Source: Augochlora pura (Eukaryota; Arthropoda; Insecta; Hymenoptera; Halictidae). From it: DNA of 64,000 bases. The stretch's first letter is position 1; every line of letters begins with the position of its first letter. The stretch is taken from assembly GCF_028453695.1 (NCBI RefSeq), contig NC_135776.1, forward strand, positions 2,542,001 through 2,606,000, written 5' to 3'. Under the pieces are notes generated by a model that was not told the DNA's origin, did no database searches, and saw nothing but the letters and a program-made list of their open reading frames with translations. A program made the translations under genes and the position numbers. Shown here piece after piece: positions 12,624-22,357 of the stretch.

Positions 12624-12697
12624 GAGAAAAAGAGATGAACGAGAGAGAAAGAGAGAGGGAGAGGACGAGAGAAAAAGAGAGAGAGAGAGAGAGAGAT
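12624..12697. repeat. Imperfect (GA)n microsatellite
   Basis: Purine tract with a clean GA core near its right end. Confidence 0.9.
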
Positions 12698-12978
12698 AGC
12701 GGAATATAGACCGGCAAAGGGCCGGTGTCCCGCCTCAAAGTAAAACTCGGCTGTCGAAACCGCGCGGATCCGCGCGCGTATGAATTTACCATGGTCCGCG
12801 GGAAACAACGACGATACCCGTAGCGAGACGATTAGGGTCGGCCCGCCGTATCCGAGTCTCTTTGTGAGCCGGGAAAAACTCGGACGTCCGCGAAAAGGGG
12901 AAAGTCGAAGCGTGAGCGGGTCCGGCTCGGTTAGGAGAGTTTTATTCCGCGACGGTTCCCGCCGGCCAGTCGATTGTT

Positions 12979-12980
<2 letters not shown>

Positions 12981-13021
<41 letters not shown>

Positions 13022-13045
13022 GGAGAGAGAGAGAGTGAGTGTGTG
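12981..13045. repeat. (GA)n microsatellite ending in a GT-rich tail
   Basis: About seventeen uninterrupted GA units, then AAAGAGAGGG and further GA units, ending in GTGAGTGTGTG. The GTGAGT inside it is part of the repeat and is not called as a splice donor. Confidence 0.9.
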
Positions 13046-13179
13046 CCTGATGCATCGATCGATTCTCGTCGACGATCGAGACACGGGAGATGGGGCAGGA
13101 CGGACGGGAAAGTTGCTGGTTTTTAACGCTTTGATCGGGATATTTTTAATCAACGGGTATACCGGTCGGGCCGCTGTGA

Positions 13180-13262
13180 CGCGACGCGACGCATCCCGGC
13201 GCGGCGCGGCGCGCGGAGCGTACCCAGTGGCGGCGCAGAGCGGAGCGGAGCGGAGCAGAGCG
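13180..13262. repeat. Cluster of GC-rich pentanucleotide arrays
   Basis: Three short arrays lie side by side: GCGAC (13180-13191), GCGGC (about 13199-13213) and GCGGA (about 13236-13262). The units differ by single bases, which suggests serial slippage and point change. Confidence 0.75.
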
Positions 13263-13620
13263 GGCCGGCCCACTCGACAGATCAAAGGAAGCCGGCCCGG
13301 GTCCGCCGTTTCCACGTTTTCGAGTGGCGAGCCTCTGTGGACAGGTACGCCGAGGGAATCCGCGATAAAGGTTACTTTCAAACAAGCGCCGGACCGTCGG
13401 GACGCGCGCGCGCGCCCGATCCCTGCGGAAATCCGCGACGGATCGCGGCTCATTAAACCAGAGATCCATCGCATTGTCGGTGACCGGCAACCATTTCCGC
13501 TCTGTTTCCGATCGAGCGGAGCACGACCTCTCGATTTTCGTCCGCGATCCCTCGCTCTCTTGAAGGATCGATTTCATAAAGGCCACACGCGCGCCTTTTA
13601 TCGGATATAGACACCGGCTC

Positions 13621-13643
13621 TATCTCTCTCTCTCTCTCTCTCC
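13621..13643. repeat. (CT)n microsatellite
   Basis: Clean CT run of about ten units. Confidence 0.9.
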
Positions 13644-15457
13644 TTCTCGCCGTCTCTGTTTCTCTCGCACTCGCGATCGCACGAAACCGGAGCATCGCCG
13701 CGCCTCTGCCTTTGCCGGCCGACGAATGCGTTTGGAAACAGAGATTGCTCGAATAGTTTCGAGATGTTGAGGGACCGCCGTGTCCGCATTCCGGGACCGG
13801 GCCTTCCGTGACCGGGCTACGTTTAGAATTCCACCGTGTGCGCCCGCCTACGTGACGGACGATCATCCCAGTCGCGCGCCCACACACCGTCTTCGAAACG
13901 GCCCGGCCGAAACGCCCCCTTCCTCGATAATACGTAATCACTTCCGATCCGATTTTCTGCGGCCTCTGATTCAACTAATTGCTTCGAGAGCCGCGCTCGT
14001 TATCCCGCGAAATGGCCTCTCGCACGTCGCCCCCGGATCCGTTCGGTTTTCATTCCGTTCCACGATTCTCGCCGAACTAGCCAAAACCCAACTGCTCTTC
14101 TTTCGAATTCCATCGGCCACCCTTTCATCGTTATCGGTGCATCGTTTAATGACATTTGATCATCGTAATTATAACGATATTATCTTTTTTTTACAGAAAT
14201 TACAGTCGATTCTCTTGTGGAATCGTCAGTCAATAAAACTTGCACGCGACCGTCGTCATATTTGCAATATAATTAGATTTATTTAGCGAATCTGTTTTCT
14301 GGATTTATGGGGTTCGGTTTCGTTTATTTAAAACTGCTAATGATTACCCTGTGTTCAAGTTTAATTAAATCCTTATCCGGACTGCCAATCACTGTCGGTT
14401 ATTGTTTCAGGAAACAATGCATATCTCCGAATTAGTAGCCGCGCAAGTAAACGCAGCTTGGAACGCTGCGAACATGACGAGTTTATAGAGGATTCCAGGA
14501 ACTTCTAAATAATTGCGTTGACGTACATTGTCCGTCAAACACTCTTCGACGCTTACGCTTGATTCGATGCTGCAGACTTTACACGCGTTCGCGAGACAAA
14601 AAAGGAGAATGCGACCAGGGAAAAGGGTGAAATTCTGTTTCGTTGACAAGGAGATTATTCTACAATCTGACAAATTATTTGGCCGCATTACACCAGACGT
14701 TTCTCGGTCGAACGGATATGCTCCCGGGGCCGCGGTACACTCCCGCAAGCAGATTAACCAATGGGCCGCGAGGGCGCGCGGGGGGGTGTCGAGAGGGTTG
14801 AAACTGGCGCAGAGACTTTGCGGATTTTTGAGGGCAAGAGCCGAGAGGGGGGTGGCGGTGATTTTCGTCTGCGGTCGCCTTAACGTGGAAGAACGCGATA
14901 GATTCCGGTGGACGAGCAATTCCGGCCGGATTACAAGCCATCCCCCTCCCTTTCCGCCGAGGAATTCCCTGGATGCCGATACGCCTGGGTTATTGTTTCC
15001 GTGGTGGATCGCGTCGCGACGGATTAACGAGTCGGGAGAGCAAGCGGCCGAGAGTCCGATATACCTCGGCAGAGCGAGTATCGGGGCTCTTTCTCCGTGG
15101 GATTAGGCTGTGTGCTCGTCGTCGCTCGAGTTTTCGTAGCGGGGGCTTCCCGCGATTAACTCCGGTACCCGCCTATATGTCGGTTATTCGGTCGGCTTCG
15201 AAACAAAGCGGGGAAACCCCCATCCGAGGCTCGGAGCCCGTAGTCCCGGCGAGTGGCAATTTCGCGAAAGAAAACCGGGCGATGCACCGCGCGCGGCGAG
15301 GGTGCCGGCGGGCGGGCGGGGGCCCCCCCTCGGTGTGTGTCTGGTCGACGATTGCGTTCCACCCCCTGCGCTAGAGCGCGACTCGGTTTTTATAGCCCGG
15401 ACCCTGATAGAGATACGGGGGATATTTATCGACGTACTTATTTCGACGAGCCTCGGG

Positions 15458-15488
15458 CCAACCCCAACCCCAACCCCAACCCCAACCA
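15458..15488. repeat. (CCCCAA)n hexamer array, telomere-like sequence
   Basis: Five head-to-tail AACCCC hexamers, equal to GGGGTT on the minus strand. GGGGTT is the ciliate-type telomere unit; most insects use TTAGG, so this is not an ordinary insect telomere relic. The minus strand has enough G4 runs for quadruplex formation. Confidence 0.85.
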
Positions 15489-15859
15489 CTACCCCCCTCG
15501 GATAATCGTCGGAAGAGGCTGCGAGCCGAGCCGCACCGCCCACCGAGGCTCCTCCGCGCGCTCGCGAGCTAATCCGAAAGGCACACGGACCGACGTAAAT
15601 CAAACCCCCCGGATCCAGGGGCTGCAACCCCACGGCCGACGATCATCGGCAATCCAATCCATCCCTCAGTGCCGAATTCTCCTAACCTGATTGTTTTTGC
15701 ACTCACCCCATCTCTCTGTCGGTGTTTCTCAAATCGTACACGCCTACGTACCCGCCGATTCACCGCGATCGGGACAATCTTTCAATTTTGCGGATACACG
15801 ATCCTCGGGGGTGGAGGATCCTTCGCGGCTCCCTTCGTAATCGAGAAACTCTCGCGACT
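15489..15859. other. Unassigned non-coding DNA
   Basis: GC-rich then mixed sequence. A minus-strand donor-like motif (reverse complement of ACTCACC) lies near 15702, without a recognisable exon. Confidence 0.5.
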
Positions 15860-16112
15860 TTTTTCTTCGTCAAGGATTTTCTTCGCGGAGCATTTCTTGG
15901 GGGCTAACATTTTCTTCGCTTAGCATTTTCTTCGCCGAGCATTTTCTTGGCGAACGTTCTCCTTAGTGACTATTTTTTTCTCCGAGCGTTTTCTTCGGTA
16001 GGAATTATTTTTCACTAAGGTCTTTCTTTGCCCAAGCTTTTCTTTGCGGAAATTTTCCTTTACTGAGCATTTTCTTTGCCAAGCATGTTCTTTATCGAAC
16101 TTTTCATTGCTG
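15860..16112. repeat. Degenerate 17-19-bp minisatellite, consensus about AGCATTTTCTTYGCC
   Basis: About fourteen imperfect units follow one another, each with a TTTTCTT core next to GCC/GCG and usually starting AGC or AAC. The best units lie at about 15930-15960 and 16060-16090. The plus strand is strongly pyrimidine-biased. It ends about 250 bases before the exon candidate at 16363. Confidence 0.7.
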
Positions 16113-16362
16113 ACCCTCTGACATTAAACTTACCGCGACGGTCATTTCGACCGGTTTCACGATTTTCTAGATGAAAATCGTCGAGATTACAAAGACTCTC
16201 TTTGATAGTAAACGATCGAATGGATGTCTTTTAATTCAGACATTTCGAAAAATTTGCCGAGACGAACGAATTAAATTAATTCTCGTACGAACTACCCCCC
16301 GCGAATCAGTTTTAATGCTCCGAGAGTTCGATAGCCAACTAACCACTTGAATTTCTGCACAG

Positions 16363-16491
16363 AAGGCGATCGTTCCATCCCCTATCTGCTCCACGTAATG
16401 AGCACCACCGTGGAGCACCATCGACAACAATCTACAAAATATAAGGGTGGTCTATGGTGGAGCACAGGTGGCTGCAGTCTGGATCATAAAG
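16363..16491 (+). CDS. Candidate internal coding exon, 129 nt, unidentified product
   Basis: It is bounded by an acceptor, GAATTTCTGCACAG, and a donor, AAAG|GTATGTTTT. One of three frames is open across the whole block, giving about 42 residues that include DRSIPYLLHVMSTTVEHH and then GGLWWSTGGCSLDHK. The composition (His, Trp, Tyr, few Arg) differs from the Arg/Ser-rich chance frames nearby. The length is a multiple of three, entered needing two bases and left with one base, so skipping it would keep the frame. I recognise no family. An imperfect hairpin (16405-16471) lies inside it, so a structured RNA is an alternative reading. Confidence 0.4.
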
Positions 16492-16908
16492 GTATGTTTT
16501 TTAAGGGCTCGCCGACGCACGGTAATCCGGCTGCTTTTAACGAGTCCCTTCGCCTTTTAGCGAGAACGGCGTTCGAGTTTATGGGAATCCGTTCGCCGTG
16601 GAACACCTGGAGAATGGAAGAGGAGGATCGAGGGAGGGACGAGGATCGAGGCCGGCCAGGCGTCTTCCGTGGGTGTACTCGCGGCTGCCCCATCGGCGCC
16701 GAACTGAATCAGCATTCCGTAAGCACTAAATACCGCTAATATCGCGCATGTGCCTCGTACACCTTGATGGATGAGAATTCGGCCGTGTGCCCTCCGCCCT
16801 CCCCGCGTCCCTTCCGCGTTTATCCGACCCGAACCCGTCGCCGCGCCGCTTAGTCACCACCGGCCGCGGCTACGCGTGGAAATTGCGTAACCGAGCGAGC
16901 AGGAAAAC

Positions 16909-16950
<42 letters not shown>

Positions 16951-18183
16951 CGCGATCAAGCCCCGCGACCGTCCGCCTGGCATAATAGCGGCCGCGCGCG
17001 CGTTTAATTGATTTGCGACAGTAGCGGGACAGCCTCGGTTTTATAATGCGACCGATCCGCTAAGGGCGCGTTCACGGACCACAGCCTGCACTGGATGCAC
17101 CGGATTGCACCAATCGGCGCGCATTACAACACCTATTTTCTTCGACGCGAAAAATTGCTACGCTATTTCCAAAGGTAAATCATACCAATTGGAAATACCG
17201 TAGGTTGAAACAAGCGTAATCATATCCAACCTCTGAAATACCAAAATTCACCCCTTTGATGGTGAAGTTTTAAGCAGTAGAAATATTTGGTATATACGTA
17301 TATTTATTTTCTTAGTAGCAGTTATTTTGTTCTACTCCCCAATTCTCTTTTCCGTCCTCGATCCTTTACATTCTCTTCTGCCGCGGACACGTATTAAAGA
17401 TTTCACGAAGCCGCCGGCAGAAAATGTCGACGGCTGACCGACGATGTCCACGAAAATAGGTAGTTTCGTTCCACTGTCCGGCGCGCGCACCAGCCGCGAC
17501 CAGTTTTCCACGGTGTTGTCCATCATCTACTCGCTCTCGCCTCGAGAACCGCGCTGTCCGAAACAGCGCGGCCATCGCGTTTCCCCACGCTGAACAATGT
17601 GTTCGCTCGCAATCGCGGACGCTGCAGCCTCTCTTCGCGCCGCGAACTCGCCGGTTGCCAATTTTGGGCCCGCTGCCACGCCGCCGGTGTGCAACCAGAA
17701 GCTGCGCGCATTCGTCGAACTCGTTCCTCGCGGCTCAGGGGTTCAGGCCGCCGCGTTGTTCCGCGCCGGGAGAATGCAGTTTTCGAGGAGGGTTTCTGGA
17801 CCCCGTTACGGCAGCCACGCCCACTTAAGTAGAGATCTCCGCGAGATCGATCCTCGGTCTCCACCAGGTGATCCACGTTCGGATCACCAGGTGATCCGCG
17901 TTTCTTTCGCGATCGGTTTGTGCCCGCAGCAGGTGCCAGACTCCGAGGATCTTCGCGATAGGAGTTAAGTAGCGAGGAGTTCTTTTTGCGATCGTCTCGG
18001 CGAGATGACGATCGGTCGAGTCGTATCTGAATGGACTCTGTGCTAGCATTCGTATTGTGAAGAGTAGAGAGGTTCGTTTAAATAACACAATGGTTAGATA
18101 ATTCGGAGTTTGGGTATCAGAATTTTGTATGAATTCACGTTGGGACCACTTGCTATATATTAATCGATTTAATTTTATTCCAG
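16492..18183. other. Unassigned non-coding DNA
   Basis: Holds a GA microsatellite at 16911-16948, an AT-rich valley at about 17100-17330 with a weak donor-like AAAG|GTAAAT near 17175, and GC-rich DNA at 17340-17990. A small stem, GGTGATCC...GGATCACC, inside a direct repeat of ACCAGGTGATCC lies at about 17862-17896. Confidence 0.5.
16911..16948. repeat. (GA)n microsatellite
   Basis: About eighteen uninterrupted GA units. Confidence 0.95.
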
Positions 18184-18339
18184 CAACGCTCATCTCTGGC
18201 TGATACTTTTTGCGAGACACTCTCTCGACCTCCTCAGTCCCGGATTCTCTGTTCGGACAGAGTGGAGAACATTTCTTCAGGCTTTAGACAATCGATGCAG
18301 AACCCGGCGGAAGAACAACAATTTATTCCTCGGGGTTAG
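18184..18339 (+). CDS. Weak candidate terminal exon after a strong acceptor
   Basis: A strong acceptor, TTTAATTTTATTCCAG, precedes position 18184. In phase 0 the frame reads QRSSLADTFCETLSRPPQ and onward for 51 codons to a TAG ending at 18339. A second frame is also open for a similar length, which weakens the coding case. No polyadenylation signal or recognised family supports it. Confidence 0.2.
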   Translation, partial: QRSSLADTFCETLSRPPQSRILCSDRVENISSGFRQSMQNPAEEQQFIPRG

Positions 18340-18429
18340 CGAGTCGTAACGCGGAGGGTCGACAGACGACGTAGGGTTCTACAGTTCGCGCCGATAGTTT
18401 TCGTCGTCGGCCGGCGCATCGGAGGGTCG

Positions 18430-18456
18430 AAGAGAAAGAGAGAGAGAGAGAGAGAG
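18430..18456. repeat. (GA)n microsatellite
   Basis: GA run with one AAA interruption. Confidence 0.9.
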
Positions 18457-21400
18457 CGTGTGTCGGCGAGCGTAGCCGCGAAGGGTTCGCGACCCCGTCC
18501 CGACTTCCGGCTCGCTTTTGTCCCTTTGATGTCCCAAAGAGCACCGGCCCGGCCACGGTCTAAGACGCGTCTAGGCCGCATGTTTTCCGGCAGGCGGCTC
18601 GTTGTGCTGCTCTAATTCGAAACTACATATTTAATCCTGGGCAAACTGCCGCGGAGGTTGCCCGGGTAACCGGCGACACAAAGAACTCGCTCGCTAGCCG
18701 CGAGGGATTCGACGGCTCGCGTCGCGCGGCGTGGTTCCAACCGGAGACGACGAGCGGTGCCCCGAGAGAGCGGGGTGGTTCTCTCGCGGGGGCCGGAAGA
18801 GGCTCTCTCGAGCGGCTATACGAGGGTGGATATAGCGAAACGCCGATGACAACTGCGACAGCCAGGCTGTTCCCTGTCAAATTATTCATTTCTTTCGTGC
18901 ACGATTAAAACCCCTCGGGACTCGTCGAGGATACCGATTCGAATCATAATATTTCATTAATGAAATTAATTATCGGGGAAGGGGATGGAGAAGACATTTG
19001 TTTTACCGTGCGAAGTAACAAATTCGAATACGATTAATATCGATAAATACAGAAGAGAGAAATCTTAGTGGATTTATAACTGTTTTCTTGGACGAGAAAA
19101 ACTCAGCGTTAAAAAATAATTGCGAATCGGAATAAATTGGAGATGTTGATAGTGTCTATCGGAAATTGAACTATTAAACGGTATCTATCGAATAAATTCA
19201 AGAGTTTCATTCGAGGCTCGTTGATAACTCGCAGAATGCGACGACTGACGAGGAATGCGTGGCTCCAAGTGCCACACGCGGCCGTCTCCGAGAGGAGCGC
19301 GGAAAAGTCGCCGCCACCCTTGTTGTAGGTCTTGAACGAGAACGACCCTCGGTTCCTCCCCTATTACCCTTCTCGTCGCGCACGAGATACGCGGCCCCGA
19401 TGTCTGCGCCTGTTCTACGCCCCGGCAGCCTCGATTCCGAGTGCCGGAGATCCGGCTGGAAGCAGCCGCGCGACCGAGCCGGATGGTTAGGCTCGTTCCA
19501 CGCGCGGATATTAACGGGCAGCGGGAGCGCGGAACTTCGCGTCGTTCCCACCCCCAGCCGTGAAAAACGACGCGTCCGCCGATAACACGCCCCGCAACCG
19601 ACACCGGCATCGTATTTTCATAAACCTCTCGCGCCTGGCTCGAGCCGAGTCGAGCCGGCCCCCGCGCGATACATTTATCCGCGTTATTAGACTTCCTTCT
19701 TTTTAATTAGCGAGCGGAAAGTAACTTCCACGGCAGGCCCCGATATTCCGCGAACTTCGAACCCCGCTCCAGCGCGAGATTAGGCTGCGTCCGCGCCTAC
19801 GACCCGCACCTGCAACCACTCGCTCAACAACCCTCGAACGGCGGGGGTTCATTTTCGTAACGACGATGATTATAACGATATCGGCTTTTATTTAGTAAAT
19901 TTTTGAAAAATTATTTTTGCAACACCGTTGTATTTTGGTTCAGTTTGCTGTGGTTAAAAAAATAATTCTTACAAAGTCAGGGTAATTTAATCGATGAAAT
20001 TGAATCTCAAAAGATACGAATAGGGGTTGGTATTTCTTTAATCTCTCACGATTCGAACGTGTTATGGTAGGATTATTTTCAGTTAGAACGTATTGCGATA
20101 GAAAGGGTTTTTTCGGGAAAGGTTTTAACAACGTTTTCAATCTGACAGAATTTAGTAGCTCCCGTGATACAGCCTTTGAGAACCCAACGGTGTTATCTAT
20201 GTAACGCGAAACTCTCTGTCGGCGCGTAGCATCCGAACCAATCGTACAAAAGCAAAGCGGCACTCGAATCGGCGCCGCGCGCGGCAAACGTTTCGCTATC
20301 GCGTTCCCCCGACAACGGAACATCGTCGTAAATATTTATTAAAAAAGAAAATTGAACGACCGTCCGCCCGCAATTTGACATAAATTCAAAAAATACTCGC
20401 GAGTCGTAAATCCTCCGCCTCCTCCTCCTCCCCCGCGTTACCCGACGCTGATTCGAATGGCATCACCTGCTCGGAGACACGCGATAGCGGCGGAGCGCGA
20501 TCGTCAGGTTGTCGCAGGGGGTAGTTTCGGTCAGCACGGTGGAACGGAGGGAGAGGGGGGAGGGGGGCCACCCTCGCGTGAAGAGAACGAGCCGCTCGAG
20601 CGTTCCATTTCTCGTTAAAAAATGTGTCGCGAGCCCCGGCCAGCCCGTAAAATCGGCCGCAACGATGAACTTTAACGATCGCTTAAGCTGCGGAGCGGCC
20701 GATAAGGATCGACCTGCCGTCGGAGGCGGCCGGGAAAACGGCGTCGTTGCGAGGCGGCCGAGGAGAGGCCGAGGAGGAAGAAAAAAAAAGAACCATCGAG
20801 CCCGGCAAGCAGCGGTCTGGCCAAGCGGCGCTCGCGCGGCCAAAATTCAATTTCTTCAATTCCGTGCATTGAAACGGTTTGCCTGTAAACCGAGAACACT
20901 TTCCAGCTGCCAAATCTGAAACAAGTTCCCGACGATTCTGTGCCGACGTGCAGCATTTTAAATCGTGGAAGTCGAATTGAACGTTTCCCACAGCTCGTTA
21001 TTGCAGATCTTTATGTGAGACAGAAATGCACGAACTTGATTATAAGCCGGATAAAAAGATCTCTTCTAACCCTTCTTTTGATCCGGCATAAAATATTTCG
21101 AACAAACATAAGCCAGCATTCATGGTTTTTCTATTATTTGTATTATTTGCACCACCGGATACGAGAGCATCTACTGTACATAGTTTTGCCTGGATAATAA
21201 TCCCCGCTGGTGCCGAAACGAGTTCAACGACCATGCATTAACCTTAAACCTTGAAACAGCGTTAAAATAATTTTGGTCGCGTAAAGCGAAATCCCGAGAC
21301 CGCGCGTTCGACGGCGGCAAAGCGGGCGACACGCGTGACGCTCTCGATTTTCCTGTCCGGTCCTCTCTCGTCGGCGAGAAAACAGCGTGCCGCGCGGTCG

Positions 21401-21510
21401 GTTGTTTGGCCGGGCGCGTTGCTTGTCGTTCGAACCGGGGAAACCGGACGACGGTCAAAGTGACCGTCGGTCACGCACGCTAATCCACCGCTCGCCGGGC
21501 TTAATAACCG

Positions 21511-21549
21511 TCCTCTCTCTCTCTCACTCACTCTCTCTCTCTCTCTCTC
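21511..21549. repeat. (CT)n microsatellite with CACT interruptions
   Basis: CT run broken once by CACTCACT. Confidence 0.9.
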
Positions 21550-21863
21550 AGCCGCTAATCCACCATTTATTTCAATTTCGACGATCGTTATCGGCGACGA
21601 AAAGAACCGCGTCGCGTCGTCGGCACTGTGTTCCGCCTCGAAATTTGAGAACCGCTCGCGAGATCGTTCCGGCCACGAAAAACTTTCAATGGTAGGCTCT
21701 CGGTTGGCCGGAAGCTAGACCAGTCACCGACGCTGCCTCGAGGAAAAAACAGGGACGCCGAAGTTCCGCGGCTCCGCGATAATGACCGCCATATTTCTCC
21801 GAGAATCGGGCAAGCAAAACGCCCACCGCTTTGTTCGCGAGCCCTTCGTTTCTCCAGGAAACC

Positions 21864-21888
21864 CCCTCTCTCTCTCCTCTCTCTCTCT

Positions 21889-21932
<44 letters not shown>
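21864..21932. repeat. (CT)n microsatellite
   Basis: Long CT tract with CCTCT, CCTGT and TTTCT interruptions. Confidence 0.9.
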
Positions 21933-22334
21933 GAGTACTCAGAGCGTCCCCGTCTACTCGGCGCCGAACCGGTCCCCGTGATTTACCGATCCCTGCTACT
22001 TTCGGCTGATGCGTAACTCTGCAACGCGTCACTTCCACCCCATCTTCTCGCAGGCACTGTTGACACCAATCGCCGCGAGTTCTTTGCACGGGATTTCGCC
22101 GTCAAAGATTCTCATCCCTCGGAACGTAGTGACCCCACAGGGGACCTCGATAGATTGTATACGGCCAGCCATTTGCCGGCTTCTTTTCGACACTCTCGCC
22201 TAGGAGAATTATTCAATATTTTCCAAACTTGTGTTACATTATTAAAACAGTATTAAATATTCGCATGAAAATATCACGGGAAATATGCGAAATTGAAATC
22301 TGATTTGCATTCGGAAAATATATCTTCTTATTAA

Positions 22335-22357
22335 TAAAATAATAATAATAATAATAT
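22335..22357. repeat. (AAT)n microsatellite
   Basis: Six AAT trinucleotides in an AT-rich valley. Confidence 0.9.

Larger units (their letters stand above)
9107..15457. other. Unassigned non-coding DNA, GC-rich with microsatellites
   Basis: Mostly CpG-rich DNA with several GA/CT arrays and a C14 run. AT-rich valleys lie at about 10560-10930, 11990-12200 and 14100-14400. Acceptor-like pyrimidine tracts ending in AG occur at 10185 and 14410 but lack a matching donor with a convincing open frame. Long frames (for example 12780-13610 and 14528-15106) overlap open frames on the other strand and run through repeats. Confidence 0.55.

Noticed and set aside
12780..13610. 276-codon open frame on the plus strand
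   Set aside because: It runs through a long GA microsatellite and pentamer arrays and overlaps two minus-strand frames.
20855..20872. TTCAATTCCGTGCATTG, resembling insect miR-932
   Set aside because: It lacks two internal bases of the mature sequence as I recall it, and no hairpin partner arm is visible.
22335..22357. Possible CRISPR or bacterial features anywhere in the window
   Set aside because: No spaced identical repeats with unique spacers, no operon layout and no ribosome binding sites; repeats such as this one are eukaryotic-type microsatellites.
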